Assembly: GCA_900545495.1 (NCBI GenBank)
Contig: UQZJ01000013.1
Span: 12,376-76,375, forward strand
DNA: 64,000 nucleotides
Direction: 5' to 3'
Source: an uncultured Eubacteriales bacterium
GTDB taxonomy: Bacteria > Bacillota > Clostridia > Oscillospirales > Oscillospiraceae
Positions 23,472 through 33,952 of the stretch are shown here, piece by piece; position 1 is the first letter of the stretch; every line of letters starts with the position of its first letter. The notes below the pieces were generated by a model. It had not been told where the DNA came from, did no database searches, and was given only the letters and a program-made list of their open reading frames with translations. A program made the translations under genes and the position numbers.

Positions 23472-24497
23472 GTGGACAGAAACAAAAGGAAGAAGTCGTT
23501 GCTGCGTGCGGCGGCCGTGTTATGCGTGGCCGCCGCGGCGACAGCGGCGCTGCTCTATGTCGGGAAATGGGAGAAAATGGGAAATTCTGCGGACGTACCG
23601 GATGAGGCGGACGACGATCGGCCGGAGTATTACTACAACGGTGCGTGGTATACGCAGAACACGGAGCTGGAGACGCTGCTGATCGCGGGTATCGATAAAT
23701 ACAGCGATCAGCTGGCGGAGACGCTGGATCTGGGCAAGGAGCTGGGCACCAACATCAATACACAGCAGTCCGACTTCCTGATGCTGCTGGTTCTGGACAG
23801 AGAGCGGAATGTCTGCAAGGTGCTGCCGCTGAACCGCGACACCATGACCCAGATCAATGCAATGGGTATGGCGGGCGAGTCTATCGGCTCATTCACCGGA
23901 CAGCTGGCGCTGGCGCACACCTACGGCAGCGGCGGCGTGGACAGCGGCTACAACACCGTACAGGCTGTCTCCGATCTGCTGTACGGCGTGGAGATCGACC
24001 ACTTCGTCACCCTGACGATGGATGCGGTGGCGGTGCTGAACGATCTGGTGGGCGGCGTGACGGTGCTGGTGGAGGATGACTTCTCCGAGGTCACGGACCG
24101 GCTGCCGCAGGGGCAGGAGGTACATCTGACGGGCGATCTGGCCCTGACCTTTGTGCGTACCCGCCGCTGGGTGGCGGATCAGACGAACCTCAACCGTATG
24201 GCGCGGCAGAAAATCTATCTGGAGGCGCTGTACGAAAAAATGAAGGCGGAGCCGGCAGAAGCATTTTCGGCCAAGGCGCTGCTGGAGCTGTCGCCCTATC
24301 TGGTCAGCGACTGCTCGGCAACGACGCTGGCGCAGCTGTATCAGGAGGTATTGGACAGTCAACTGACGGTGCTGGATACACCGGAGGGTGAGGTCGTCCG
24401 AGGAGAGAAATTCATGGAGTTCTATCCGGACGAGCAGAAGCTGCAGCGCTTGACGCTGGATCTGCTCTTTACACCGGTCGAAACGACCGCCGACTGA
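23472..24497 (+). CDS. LytR-CpsA-Psr (LCP) family ligase
   Basis: A 341-residue membrane-anchored protein with a short basic cytoplasmic tail, one transmembrane helix (about 12-30) and an extracellular LCP domain beginning ETLLIAGIDKYS, with SDFLMLLVLDRE, NRDTM and the later FVRTRRWVADQTNLNRM segment. LCP enzymes transfer undecaprenyl-linked glycopolymers to peptidoglycan, so it probably attaches the polymer made here. The best start is GTG at 23472, six bases after the previous stop; no strong ribosome binding site is visible, which suggests coupling. Confidence 0.88.
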   Translation: MDRNKRKKSLLRAAAVLCVAAAATAALLYVGKWEKMGNSADVPDEADDDRPEYYYNGAWYTQNTELETLLIAGIDKYSDQLAETLDLGKELGTNINTQQSDFLMLLVLDRERNVCKVLPLNRDTMTQINAMGMAGESIGSFTGQLALAHTYGSGGVDSGYNTVQAVSDLLYGVEIDHFVTLTMDAVAVLNDLVGGVTVLVEDDFSEVTDRLPQGQEVHLTGDLALTFVRTRRWVADQTNLNRMARQKIYLEALYEKMKAEPAEAFSAKALLELSPYLVSDCSATTLAQLYQEVLDSQLTVLDTPEGEVVRGEKFMEFYPDEQKLQRLTLDLLFTPVETTAD

Positions 24498-24529
24498 GTG
24501 CTCGGCGGGAAAAAGGGGGGAAACTGGGA

Positions 24530-25204
24530 ATGGAGACAGCCATATTGAGGGCAAAAAAAGTTGACCCCAGTGACAGGATCGGGAAAGAAACTGCGTGCAG
24601 CCCTTGCTCGACCATGTATAGGAAAAAGTTGGCTTACCGAGCGGTAAAGCGCCTATTTGATATCACCATTGCCGCAATGGGGTTATTAGTGCTGGGAATT
24701 CCGATGGCACTGGTCGCATTACTGATTCGGTTGGACTCGCGTGGCCCGGCAATTTTTAAGCAGGAGCGCATGGGGAGGGATGAGAAACCTTTCGTGATGT
24801 ACAAGTTCAGGACGATGCAGATGTGTGCGCCTGATAATGTAGCGACAAATGAATTTATCAACGCGAATGCATACATAACAAGGTTTGGAAGATTTCTCAG
24901 GAACACAAGTCTTGATGAACTGCCGCAGCTTTTCAATGTTTTGCGGGATGATATGTCGTTAGTGGGTTTCAGACCAGTATGCCTCACCGAGAGGATGCTT
25001 AATCAGTATCGAAAAGATCTGGGTGTATTTACCGTGAAACCGGGAATGACGGGGCTGGCACAGGTGTCTGGGCGAGACGACATAAATGCGGAAACAAAAG
25101 CGGCCATGGATGCCGAATATGCACAAAGGCAGTCAGTGTGGCTGGATATTTGGTGTCTCTATAAGACGTTGGGAACCGTGCTTTCACAGAAAGGGGTAAG
25201 ATGA
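24530..25204 (+). CDS. Priming polyprenyl-phosphate sugar-phosphate transferase
   Basis: A 224-residue enzyme of the bacterial sugar transferase family that moves a sugar-1-phosphate to undecaprenyl phosphate, starting repeat-unit synthesis. One transmembrane helix (about 46-66) precedes the conserved KFRTMQ, TRFGRFLRNTSLDELPQL, DDMSLVGFRP and KPGMTGLAQVSGR motifs. It starts after a GGGGGG tract. From here the DNA is visibly less GC-rich than the genes before it, which suggests a replaceable, horizontally exchanged segment. Confidence 0.93.
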   Translation: METAILRAKKVDPSDRIGKETACSPCSTMYRKKLAYRAVKRLFDITIAAMGLLVLGIPMALVALLIRLDSRGPAIFKQERMGRDEKPFVMYKFRTMQMCAPDNVATNEFINANAYITRFGRFLRNTSLDELPQLFNVLRDDMSLVGFRPVCLTERMLNQYRKDLGVFTVKPGMTGLAQVSGRDDINAETKAAMDAEYAQRQSVWLDIWCLYKTLGTVLSQKGVR

Positions 25205-25965
25205 GCGATAACCGGGAAAGGCCTGTCATTTCTGTAGTCATGCCGGCTTACAACGCAGCGCATTATATTGAACAGGCGATCCGCTCGGTACAGGCGCAGA
25301 CGATGGAAAACTGGGAGTTGATCGTGGTTGATGATTGCTCCACAGATAATACCATACAGCTTGTTCAAAAGATTGCGGTGGAGGATGATCGGATTCATCT
25401 GCTATTGAATGATGTGAATCAAGGCGCGGCCGCCAGCCGGAATCGTGCATTGGATGCCTGTTGCGGGCAGTACGTCGCTTTTCTGGACTCGGATGATATG
25501 TGGAGGCCGGAAAAAATAGCTGAACAAATGAAGAAAGCCTGTACAGCCCACGCTGATATTGTGTACACATCGTATGCGCTGCTTGACGAATGCGGCAAAA
25601 AGCACTACCATGATTTCATTGTGGAGGAGCAAACTTCCTTCCGCAAAATGCTTGCTCGCAATGAGATAGGCTGCTTGACTGTACTCATAAGACGTGAGAT
25701 TTTGCAGCAGCACCTTTTTCCGGAGGATATATACCAAGAGGACTATGCGCTCTGGCTGACATTACTCAAGGAAGGGTATAGGGCGGTAGGCGTGACGGAG
25801 GTGCTGGCAGATTACCGAGTGCGTGTGGGCTCGCGGTCATTTAACAAGCTGAAAAACGCCAAAAACCGCTGGAGGGTCTACCGCGATTACCTGAGGCTGC
25901 CCCTCATCCCCAGCATGAAGGCGATGGCGTGCTACACATTCAATGGATTGAAGAAATACCGATGA
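25201..25965 (+). CDS. Glycosyltransferase family 2
   Basis: A 254-residue GT-A fold inverting glycosyltransferase. N-terminal ISVVMPAYNAAHYIEQAI is the nucleotide-sugar-binding start, followed by VDDCSTDNT and the catalytic metal motif FLDSDDMWRPEK. The gene overlaps the priming transferase by 4 bases (ATGA) and the next gene by 4. The sugar it transfers cannot be predicted. Confidence 0.93.
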   Translation: MSDNRERPVISVVMPAYNAAHYIEQAIRSVQAQTMENWELIVVDDCSTDNTIQLVQKIAVEDDRIHLLLNDVNQGAAASRNRALDACCGQYVAFLDSDDMWRPEKIAEQMKKACTAHADIVYTSYALLDECGKKHYHDFIVEEQTSFRKMLARNEIGCLTVLIRREILQQHLFPEDIYQEDYALWLTLLKEGYRAVGVTEVLADYRVRVGSRSFNKLKNAKNRWRVYRDYLRLPLIPSMKAMACYTFNGLKKYR

Positions 25966-26834
25966 TGCCCAAAACGGAGACGAGCGCACTGCGCGCACAC
26001 CAGTTGGCCCTGCTGCAAATGCTGCACGAGATCGACCGCGTGTGCAAAAAACACCATATTACATATACGCTGTTTGCCGGTACGGCGCTGGGTGCCGTGC
26101 GGCATGGCGGATTCATCCCGTGGGATGACGATCTGGACGTGATCATGCTGCGGCCGGACTACGAGCGCTTTCTGGCGCTGGCGCCCGCCGAGTTGGATGG
26201 CACGGTCTACTACCTGCAGCGGGAGTTTTCGGAGCATTGGCCCATGTTTTTCTCAAAGCTCCGGAAAAACGGTACCGCCTGCATCGAGCGCTATATCCCT
26301 CGCGACCCGCTGGCGCATCAGGGCATATACATCGACATATTCCCCTGCGACGCGCTCTCGGACGCCCCGGCCAAGCGGAAGCGCCAGTTCTGGGCGTCCA
26401 AGATGGTGATCGCACGGGGACTCGACCGGCGCGGCTACCGGACAGACAGCCTGCAAAAGAAGCTGGCGATGCAGGTCAGCCGCTGTCTGCCGACAAAGGC
26501 GCTGTGGGCCTACGCCGTGAACCGGGAGGACACCGACTCGCAGATGGTACACTCCTTCTTCGGCGCCTCATCCCGCTACGAAAAAAGCATCTATCCCCGC
26601 AGTTGGTTCACGGAAACGGTACAGCTCCCCTTCGAGGACGGGGAATTTCCCGTATCCGCCCACTACGATGCGCTGCTCACCACGCTGTACGGCGACTACA
26701 TGACGCCGCCGCCGGTGGAGGAGCGCGGGCAGAAGGTTCACGCGGAGCTCGTGGATCTGGAACGTTCCTACACGGAGTATGCAGGCGTGCAGAAGCAAAT
26801 GCACTTCAAGGAATACACGCGCAGCATCCGTTGA
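25962..26834 (+). CDS. LicD-family phosphotransferase
   Basis: A 290-residue nucleotidyltransferase-fold protein. The motif YTLFAGTALGAVRHGGFIPW followed by DDDLDV is diagnostic of LicD, which transfers phosphocholine or a related phospho-group from a CDP carrier to surface glycans. The start is ATGATG overlapping the previous stop. No licABC choline-uptake or activation genes are visible in the window. Its presence beside two proteins with aromatic wall-binding repeats suggests that phospho-decoration and protein anchoring may be linked. Confidence 0.9.
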   Translation: MMPKTETSALRAHQLALLQMLHEIDRVCKKHHITYTLFAGTALGAVRHGGFIPWDDDLDVIMLRPDYERFLALAPAELDGTVYYLQREFSEHWPMFFSKLRKNGTACIERYIPRDPLAHQGIYIDIFPCDALSDAPAKRKRQFWASKMVIARGLDRRGYRTDSLQKKLAMQVSRCLPTKALWAYAVNREDTDSQMVHSFFGASSRYEKSIYPRSWFTETVQLPFEDGEFPVSAHYDALLTTLYGDYMTPPPVEERGQKVHAELVDLERSYTEYAGVQKQMHFKEYTRSIR

Positions 26835-26888
26835 CGGATAAAAAACCGGCAAAATTGTCAATGCTTTGCAAAAAAGGAGAAGGGGAAA

Positions 26889-27422
26889 ATGAGCAAGTTG
26901 AGAAAATGGACGAGCTTTGTTCTGTGCATACTGCTGGTCGGCGCGCTGCTGGTCGGCTGCGGCGACGACACAAAGCAGAACGACCAGCCCAACAAGCCGG
27001 GTACGACGCAGGGTACGGAGGATCCCTCCGGCCAGCAGAATACACCGGCTGATCCCGCGAAAAAGCTGGAGCTCGAGACGCCGGTCGGTACGCTGACCTT
27101 CCCGGAGGAATGGGCGGGCGACGTGCAGACGAAGGACACCTCCGCGGACGGCACCTATGCCATGAGCTTCTATGGCACGGTCAACGGAGCGGATGTGCTG
27201 CTGTTCGAGATCGCCATCGGCGCGGCGGAGGGCGGCTATCAGCTGGGCAGCGCGCCGGACGCGGACGGCAATATGCAGTCGGTCTGGCTGAACATCAGCG
27301 AGATCAAGGCGGAGCCGGAGTGGTCCGAGGCGGACACGGCCCGCATCAACACCCTGCAGGAGTGCGTGAATGATTTGATCTATCAACTCCAGCAGGTGGA
27401 CGGCTTCCAGCCGGCGAACTGA
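26889..27422 (+). CDS. Putative lipoprotein
   Basis: A 177-residue predicted lipoprotein. The signal peptide ends in a lipobox (LLVGC, Cys near residue 24), followed by a disordered Gln/Asn/Pro/Thr linker and a compact domain from about residue 57 (KLELETPVGTLTFPEEWAG). AAAGGAGAAGGGG precedes the ATG. I do not recognise the domain. It may sit on the outer membrane face near the polysaccharide machinery. An Lgt-like gene follows a short distance away. Confidence 0.8.
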   Translation: MSKLRKWTSFVLCILLVGALLVGCGDDTKQNDQPNKPGTTQGTEDPSGQQNTPADPAKKLELETPVGTLTFPEEWAGDVQTKDTSADGTYAMSFYGTVNGADVLLFEIAIGAAEGGYQLGSAPDADGNMQSVWLNISEIKAEPEWSEADTARINTLQECVNDLIYQLQQVDGFQPAN

Positions 27423-27496
27423 CCAAGGACATTCCGGCGTATACCATTGCCGCCGGCGTACCCGCCCGGGTACTGCGGACGCGGCAGAACACATGA
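27419..27496 (+). pseudogene. C-terminal remnant of a hexapeptide acyltransferase
   Basis: Twenty-five codons reading TKDIPAYTIAAGVPARVLR followed by TRQNT and a stop. This is the hallmark end of LbH-type sugar O-acetyltransferases (usual form VTKDIPPYxIxxGVPAKxIR). No start and no preceding acyltransferase sequence exists: the upstream bases encode the lipoprotein in another frame. It is a recombination scar. Confidence 0.7.
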
Positions 27497-27524
27497 GACA
27501 AGTGCAGGAAAGCGGGTGATCGTG

Positions 27525-28199
27525 ATGAACGATAAAATAACGCTGCTGGCGGTGCTCACCGTCGGCACGGCATTCACCTTCCTCTGGCTGATGCTCTGCA
27601 AGGAGCGTCTTCGTATCAAATGGTACGCCGCACTGCCCATCGCGGTGCTGCACACGATCTGCGGCGTGCTGTGCGTGAAGGTCTTTGCCGTTGTTGAGGT
27701 GGGGTTCGACATGAGCAAGGCGGGGAGTATGAGCCTGTTCGGCGGCATATTTATCCTCCCCCTGTTCTACTACCTGGGCGCGAAGCTGACCAGGCGAAAA
27801 CCGGCGGAGGTATTCGACGTATTCACCATCTGCATGATCTTCACACTGATGTGCGCCCGCTTCAACTGCATTCTCAGCGGCTGCTGCGCGGGCAAGGTCA
27901 TACCGGGTGTGTCCATCCGCTGGCCCACCCGTGAGCTGGAGATCCTGTTTTATATCGTCCTGCTGTTCTGGCTGGGCAGACCCGTCCGCCAGAGCAAGCG
28001 CGTGGGGATGATCTACCCCCTGTACATGATCGCGTATGGCGCGTTCCGCTTCCTGACCGAGTGGCTGCGAACCTACGAGACAACGGCGCTGCTGCACCGC
28101 GGCCATGTCTGGGCGCTTATTACTCTGGCACTGGGCTTGAGTATTTACTATACACAACGAGAGAAAATCCAAAAAAGAGGAGGAAAACAAAGAAGATGA
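27525..28199 (+). CDS. Lgt-like prolipoprotein diacylglyceryl transferase family protein
   Basis: A 224-residue polytopic membrane protein of the Lgt family. The segments SLFGGIFILPLFYYLGAK, ARFNCILSGCCAGK and YPLYMIAYGAFRFLTEWLR correspond to Lgt signatures. It is shorter than canonical Lgt (about 260-280) and lies in a polysaccharide locus, so it may be a specialised paralog rather than the housekeeping enzyme. The ATG follows AGGAAAGCGGGTGATCGTG. Its end overlaps the next start by 4 bases. Confidence 0.78.
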   Translation: MNDKITLLAVLTVGTAFTFLWLMLCKERLRIKWYAALPIAVLHTICGVLCVKVFAVVEVGFDMSKAGSMSLFGGIFILPLFYYLGAKLTRRKPAEVFDVFTICMIFTLMCARFNCILSGCCAGKVIPGVSIRWPTRELEILFYIVLLFWLGRPVRQSKRVGMIYPLYMIAYGAFRFLTEWLRTYETTALLHRGHVWALITLALGLSIYYTQREKIQKRGGKQRR

Positions 28200-31100
28200 A
28201 GCAAGTTTTCAAACGTTTCCTGTCGTTGGCGCTTGCCATGCTGATGGTGCTGACACTGCTGCCCGCCATGACCACCACGGCGTGGGCGGGGACCAGCGGC
28301 ACCGTGACCGGCCTCGCCGACGAAAGCATTGGACTGAGTTTTGATGGCACTGCGGACAACGCGTGGTCCGCCAGCAGCACGCAGATCATCGGTAAGGCTC
28401 GGTCTACGTCTGGGTCAGGCTGCGGCGGTGGCAGTAACTATAGTTCTACGCTGACCATCACCAACAACAAGGCCACAGAGGCGACGCTGTCCTTTGACTA
28501 TGCCGTCGAGGTAAGCGAAGGTACGATTCTGGTGAACTACACCGAGATCACCACAGCCGGCAGCTTCAATCAGGAGCTTGAAGCCGGCGGCACCGTTGAG
28601 GTGGAGATCACTTCCGGCAGCACCAGCGCCGACACCCAGATCACCATGAGCAACGTGAAGCTGGTGGCCGACGTGAGTGCCACCGTGACCTTCCAGCCCG
28701 CCGAGAACGGCTCCTATACCGTGGACGGCAAGACCATCACCGAGGCCTACACCAACACGCAAAGCTCCATGGCCGCCTATAAGGTAGTGGCGACCCCGGC
28801 GGAGGGCTACCGCTTCAAGGGCTGTACGATGTGGCCAGCGGAAAGTGCATCAGCACCGATGCCAAGACCGCTCTGAACTTTGACAGTGACCGTACCATCA
28901 CGGCGCGGTTCGTCAGCAAGGAGCTGGCGCTCTTTGAGGCCGGCGGTCAGATCTTTGACGACCTGAACGACGCGATCGCGGAGGCGCAGAAGAAGCCGCC
29001 CGCGATCATCACACTCGCCGAGAGCGGTAAGATCACGGGGAACTACACCATCCCTTCCAAGGTCACCCTGTTGATCCCCTTTGACGAGGCCAAGACCTGC
29101 TATACCAGTACCCCGACAGCCATCACCTCTACCCCGACCGCTAAGCCCTTCCGGACGCTGACCATGGCGGCGGGCAGCTCCCTCACCCTTGCAAACGGGG
29201 CGGCCATCAGCGTCGGCGGCCAGTATTATGCTGCCTCCGGCGGTCAGCAGGGCCGCATCGTCGGGCCTTACGGCTACATCAAAATGGAGTCCGGCAGCGC
29301 CATCACCGTGCAGTCCGGCGCAAACCTGTACGCGTGGGGCTTTATCTCCGGCAGCGGCTCTGTCACGGTACAGTCCGGCGGCTCTGTTTACGAGTGGTAT
29401 CAGGTGCTGGACTTCCGCGGCGGCTCGGCATCTTCTGCTATGGGCAACAAGGTGTTCCCCTTTAACCAGTACGCCGTGCAGAATGTGGAGGTACCCCTGA
29501 CCCTGTACGCCGGCGCCAGCGAGACGGTGTATACTGCGGTATACGCCATGTATAAGATCAACCCCACCTCCATTCCCTTTATCGGGGACAAAGGCATGTT
29601 CAAAATCGGCTCCGGCAGTCTGACCAAGGCGTATGACGGCGCCACCGACCGCATCATCTACACCATCAACGGTGAGGCGGAGCTCAACAGCCTGAACCTG
29701 AAGCTGGCAGGCATGAGCGTCAGCTCCAGCAGCTATGTTCTGCCGCTGACCAACAACATGACCATAAATCTGAACACCGGCAGCAAGCTGACTATCAACC
29801 AGACGGCAGCTCTGCTGGCGGGCGTTGAGGTCAACATTGCCGAAGGCGCTGGCCTGACGGTTGCAAGCGGCAAAAATGTATATATTTACGACAGCGATGA
29901 GTGGAACTCCGACAACTTTGTCTGGGGCCCCTGCAAGTTTAAGTCCGTGGCCTATGCGCCGGGTAAGGCATACAACCGCACAAATGCAGACCTTAAAGAC
30001 ACTAAGATTGATGTAAACGGCAGCGTAACGGCTATTGGCGGCATCTACACCACCAAGGGCGGTGCGGATATCTGCTCCAGCAACGGCACCGGCAAGTACA
30101 TTCAGCAGGGCACACCCGGCACGGCGACCGAGACGTATCAGTATAATGCAAATGGCAATAAAGAGGTGACCATCCCCATCACCGCCGCCAAGCTGCACAA
30201 TGCCGACGGCACCTACACCGAGACTGCGACCGCCAAGGCTGGCGACACCATCAACTATGTCAACGGCGTCTGGGGCGGCGAAGAGCCTGCTGAGCTGACC
30301 GTCACCTTTGAAGCCAACGGCAGCGAGGAGTATCCGGTCAAGGGTACGATGGCGGATCAGACCGTGCTCGAAAAGACCGACACGGCGCTGAATGCAAACT
30401 CTTTCACCCGCGAAGGCTACAACTTCAAGGGCTGGAACACCGCAGCCGATGGTACTGGCGACTCCTATGCGGATGGTGTGACTGTTAATCTGACCGAGAA
30501 CACCACCCTCTACGCCCAGTGGGAGGACAATCATTCTCTCACCAAGGTGATCAACAAGAAGGATGCCACCTGCACCGAGGACGGTTACACCGGTGATACG
30601 GTCTGCGCCATCTGCGGCAAAGAAATCACCAAGGGCGAAACTATTCAGGCTAAGGGCCATACCGAGGTCTTTGATGCTGCCGTTGAGCCGACCTGCACGG
30701 AACCCGGCAAGACTGAGGGTAAGCACTGCTCCGTCTGCAACGAAGTTCTTGTTGCGCAGGAAGTGATTCCCGCGACCGGCCACACCGAGAAGGCCGTTGC
30801 GGGCAAGCCTGCGACCTGCACCGAAACGGGCCTGACGGATGGCATCAGCTGCTCTGTCTGCGGAACGGTTATCAAAGCGCAGGAAGTGATTCCCGCCAAG
30901 GGCCACAGCTGGAATGAGGGCGAGATCACGACCTCTCCTACCTGTGAGAACGCCGGTGTCAAGACCTACACCTGCACAGTTTGCAATGCAACCAAGACCG
31001 AAGCAATAGATGCGACTGGACATACTCCGATTGAAGTTGCGGAACAGCCCGCTACCTGCACCGAGGCTGGTCATAAAGCCGGTACGAAGTGCTCCGTTTG

Positions 31101-33825
31101 TGATGCGATTCTCTCCGGTATGGAAGAGATCCCCGCAACGGGCCATACCGAAGTAATCGATGCAGCAAAGGCTCCGACCTGCACGGAGACTGGCCTGACC
31201 GAAGGCAAGCACTGTGATGTTTGCAACGCAATCATCGTTGCGCAGGAAGAAATCCCCGCCAAGGGCCATACCGAGGTCATTGATACGGCTGTTGAGCCTA
31301 CCTGCACCAAACCCGGCAAGAGCGAAGGCAAGCACTGCTCTGTCTGCAACGAAGTCCTCGTTGCGCAGGAAGTGATCCCTGCCAAGGGTCACACCGAGGT
31401 CGTCGACGAAGCAAAGGCTCCTACCTGCACCGAGCCCGGCAAGACCGAGGGCAAGCACTGCTCCGTCTGCAACGAAGTCCTCGTTAAACAGGAAGTGATC
31501 CCGGCTACCGGCCACAAGTCGGAGATTCGCAATGCGGTCGAAGCGACGCTTACGACACTCGGTTACACCGGCGACACCTACTGCACTGTCTGCAAGAAAC
31601 TGCTGAAAAAAGGCGAGGAAATTCCTAAGACCGGCGCACATATCACTTGGGTAATTGATGGTAAGGTCGTAGCTGAGGAAGATTATCTGAAGGGCACCAT
31701 GCCTTCCTTCAAGGGCAGCACAGATAAGGCTCCTGACGAGAACTACCGCTACACCTTCACCGGCTGGAGTCCGGAGGTTGTGGTTGCTGAAGAGGATGCC
31801 ACTTATACGGCACAGTACTCTGCAACTGCCCGTGTGTTTTACACCATCACCTTCAATGCCAACGGCGGCGAGGGCAGTATGGAGCCTCAGCGCTTTGAGG
31901 TCGGTGTGGACACTGCCTTGAATACCAACGCCTTTACCCGTGAGAACTACAAGTTCATCGGCTGGAACACTGCCGCAGATGGCAGCGGAGCCACCTATGC
32001 CAATGAGGGCGCAATTCTGGCGCTTGCCGGGGATATGACCCTGTATGCCCAGTGGCAGATCTGGAACGGCTGGCTGGCCGATGATGTGGGGACCACCTAT
32101 TATAAAGATGGTGAGATCGCCTATAAGAGCGCATGGGCGACCATAGACGAAAAGACCTACTACTTCAACGAGAGTGGGTATATTGTCAAGGGCCTGTACA
32201 AGACCACCTCTCAGGACGGCAGCTATGAGGCTACATTCGTCTTTGATACCACTACCGGCGAATTCCTCAGCACCCAGAGCGGCCTGTTCGATGTCGGCAG
32301 CGATACCTACTGGACGAAGGATGGCAAGCTTGTCGAGTACGCAGGACTTATCCGAGTCGTAAAGGACGATGGCGAGATCAACTACTATTACTTCGGCAAG
32401 GATGGTAAGGCAGTCAAGGACGGCAACTACAAGGTGGAGAAGAAGAGCAACGACCTGCCTCTGCCGTGCTATCAGTATCGCTTCGACGCCAGCGGCGTTA
32501 TCGAGCACGATAAGGATACCAGTAAGAACGGTATTGCCATGGCGGATTCCGGCACAGATCACTACTTCATCGACGGCGTCAAGGTCGGCGAGGGCCTGAT
32601 TTGCATCGACGGGGAGTACTACTATGCCAGAACCTCTACCGGTGAGATCGTCAAGGATCAGAGATATTGGATCTCCAAGAACAACGATTATTATAAGATC
32701 CCGTGTGCCATGTACTACTTCGATGCCAACGGCGTGATGAAGATCGACGGCTTTGTCCATGTGGGCGATGATACGTATTACTACGAGAACGGCGCGCTGG
32801 TCACGGGCTTCACGAAGATCGGTGACGACTACTACTTCTTCAACACCTACAGCGGGAAGATGTACAAGAATGCCGATATGTGGGTTCCTGCCAATGACTA
32901 CGGCATTGAGGGCGGTATGCACCACTTCAATGCCGACGGCAAGATGTTCGTCCCCAATCTGGAGACCGGCGTCAAGGAGATCGTTAATGAGAACGGCGAG
33001 CTGTACTTCACCATTGACGGCGTGAAGATGACAGGTGGGCTGTATGAGCTGGACGGCGAGTACTACTACGCCCAGAACAACGGCGCGTTGGCTGTTAACA
33101 AGTCTGCCTATGTGGATACCAAGCTGCTGAGCGGCAACGGCTGGTACGGCTTTGGCGCAGATGCAAAGCTCATTAAGACGGGCTTTGTGGAAGGCGACGG
33201 AAAGACCTTCTACTACGCTGACGGCGTGCGAGCCAAGGGCTTGACGAAGATCGGCGAGGACTACTACTTCTTCAACGCTGGCAGCGGCATGATGTACAAG
33301 GATGCCACCATGTGGGTGCCCGCCAACGACTACGGCGTGGAGCCGGGCATGCATTACTTCGATGCCACCGGCAAGATGTTCGTTCCCAATCTGGAGACCG
33401 GCGTCAAGAAGATCGTTGACGAGGACGGCAAACGGTACATCACCATCGACGGCGTGAAGATGACCGGTGGTCTGTATGAGCTGGACGGCGAATACTACTA
33501 CGCCCAGAACAACGGCGAGCTGGCGGTCAACAAGTCTGCCTATGTGGGGACGGAGTTGCTGGCCAAGGACGGCTGGTATGGCTTTGGTGCAGACGGTAAG
33601 CTGATCATGACAGGCTTTGTGACCGGCGGCGACGAATTTACCTACTACTACAAAGATGGAAAGCGCGCCAAGGGCTTCACGAAGATCGGCGACGACTACT
33701 ACATTTTCAACACCTACAGCGGGAAGATGTATAAGGGTGCTGATATGTGGGTTCCTGCCAATGACTACGGCGTTGAGGGCGGTATGCACCACTTCAATGC
33801 CGACGGCAAGATGAGCAACCAGTGA
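28196..33825 (+). pseudogene. Giant secreted repeat protein, interrupted by a one-base frameshift
   Basis: Reading starts at 28196 (signal peptide MKQVFKRFLSLALAMLMVLT, cleaved near TAWA) after AGGAGG. It shifts frame near 28824, where GGC-TG-TACGAT would read G-W-Y-D if one G were restored; the rest stays open to 33825, about 1,870 residues in all. Order: N-terminal domain, parallel-beta-like region, InlB B-repeat (about 30292-30525), nine Cys repeats of about 40 residues each with a CxxC (30535-31640), second InlB repeat (31840-32055), then aromatic Tyr/Phe/Gly wall-binding repeats to the end. A surface adhesin or scaffold is likely. The downstream part has no ribosome binding site, so this is a real or assembly frameshift. 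Confidence 0.8.
32930..33095 (+). repeat. 166-bp block identical to 38388-38553
   Basis: This segment of the wall-binding repeats matches the later giant gene base for base over 166 positions at a constant offset of 5,458. It is a likely substrate or product of gene conversion. Confidence 0.9.
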
Positions 33826-33859
33826 ACTGACCCGAGTCCTCAGGTCTCGGCAAAGGATG

Positions 33860-33907
33860 CTGAACCGCGCATGCAGTCCCTTACAGGGGACTGCATGTGC
33901 GGTTCAG
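33860..33907. terminator. Long hairpin between the two giant genes
   Basis: A 21-bp stem (CTGAACCGCGCATGCAGTCCC with its complement, one G-T pair, 6-base loop) lies 35 bases after the first giant gene. No T run follows. It may stabilise or process the mRNA rather than end it. Confidence 0.45.
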
Positions 33908-33952
33908 CCGGACACAAAGAGACGCGGAAATAATGAGAGAAAGGGATGGCTT

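Noticed and set aside
30535..31640. CRISPR array
   Set aside because: The repeats are in-frame protein repeats of about 120 bases with diverged sequence and no unique spacers. No cas genes are present. I saw no CRISPR array anywhere in the window.
28807..33792. 1,661-codon open frame on the minus strand
   Set aside because: Antisense to the giant repeat protein. Its repetitive peptide mirrors the plus-strand repeats. No ribosome binding site and no recognisable domain.
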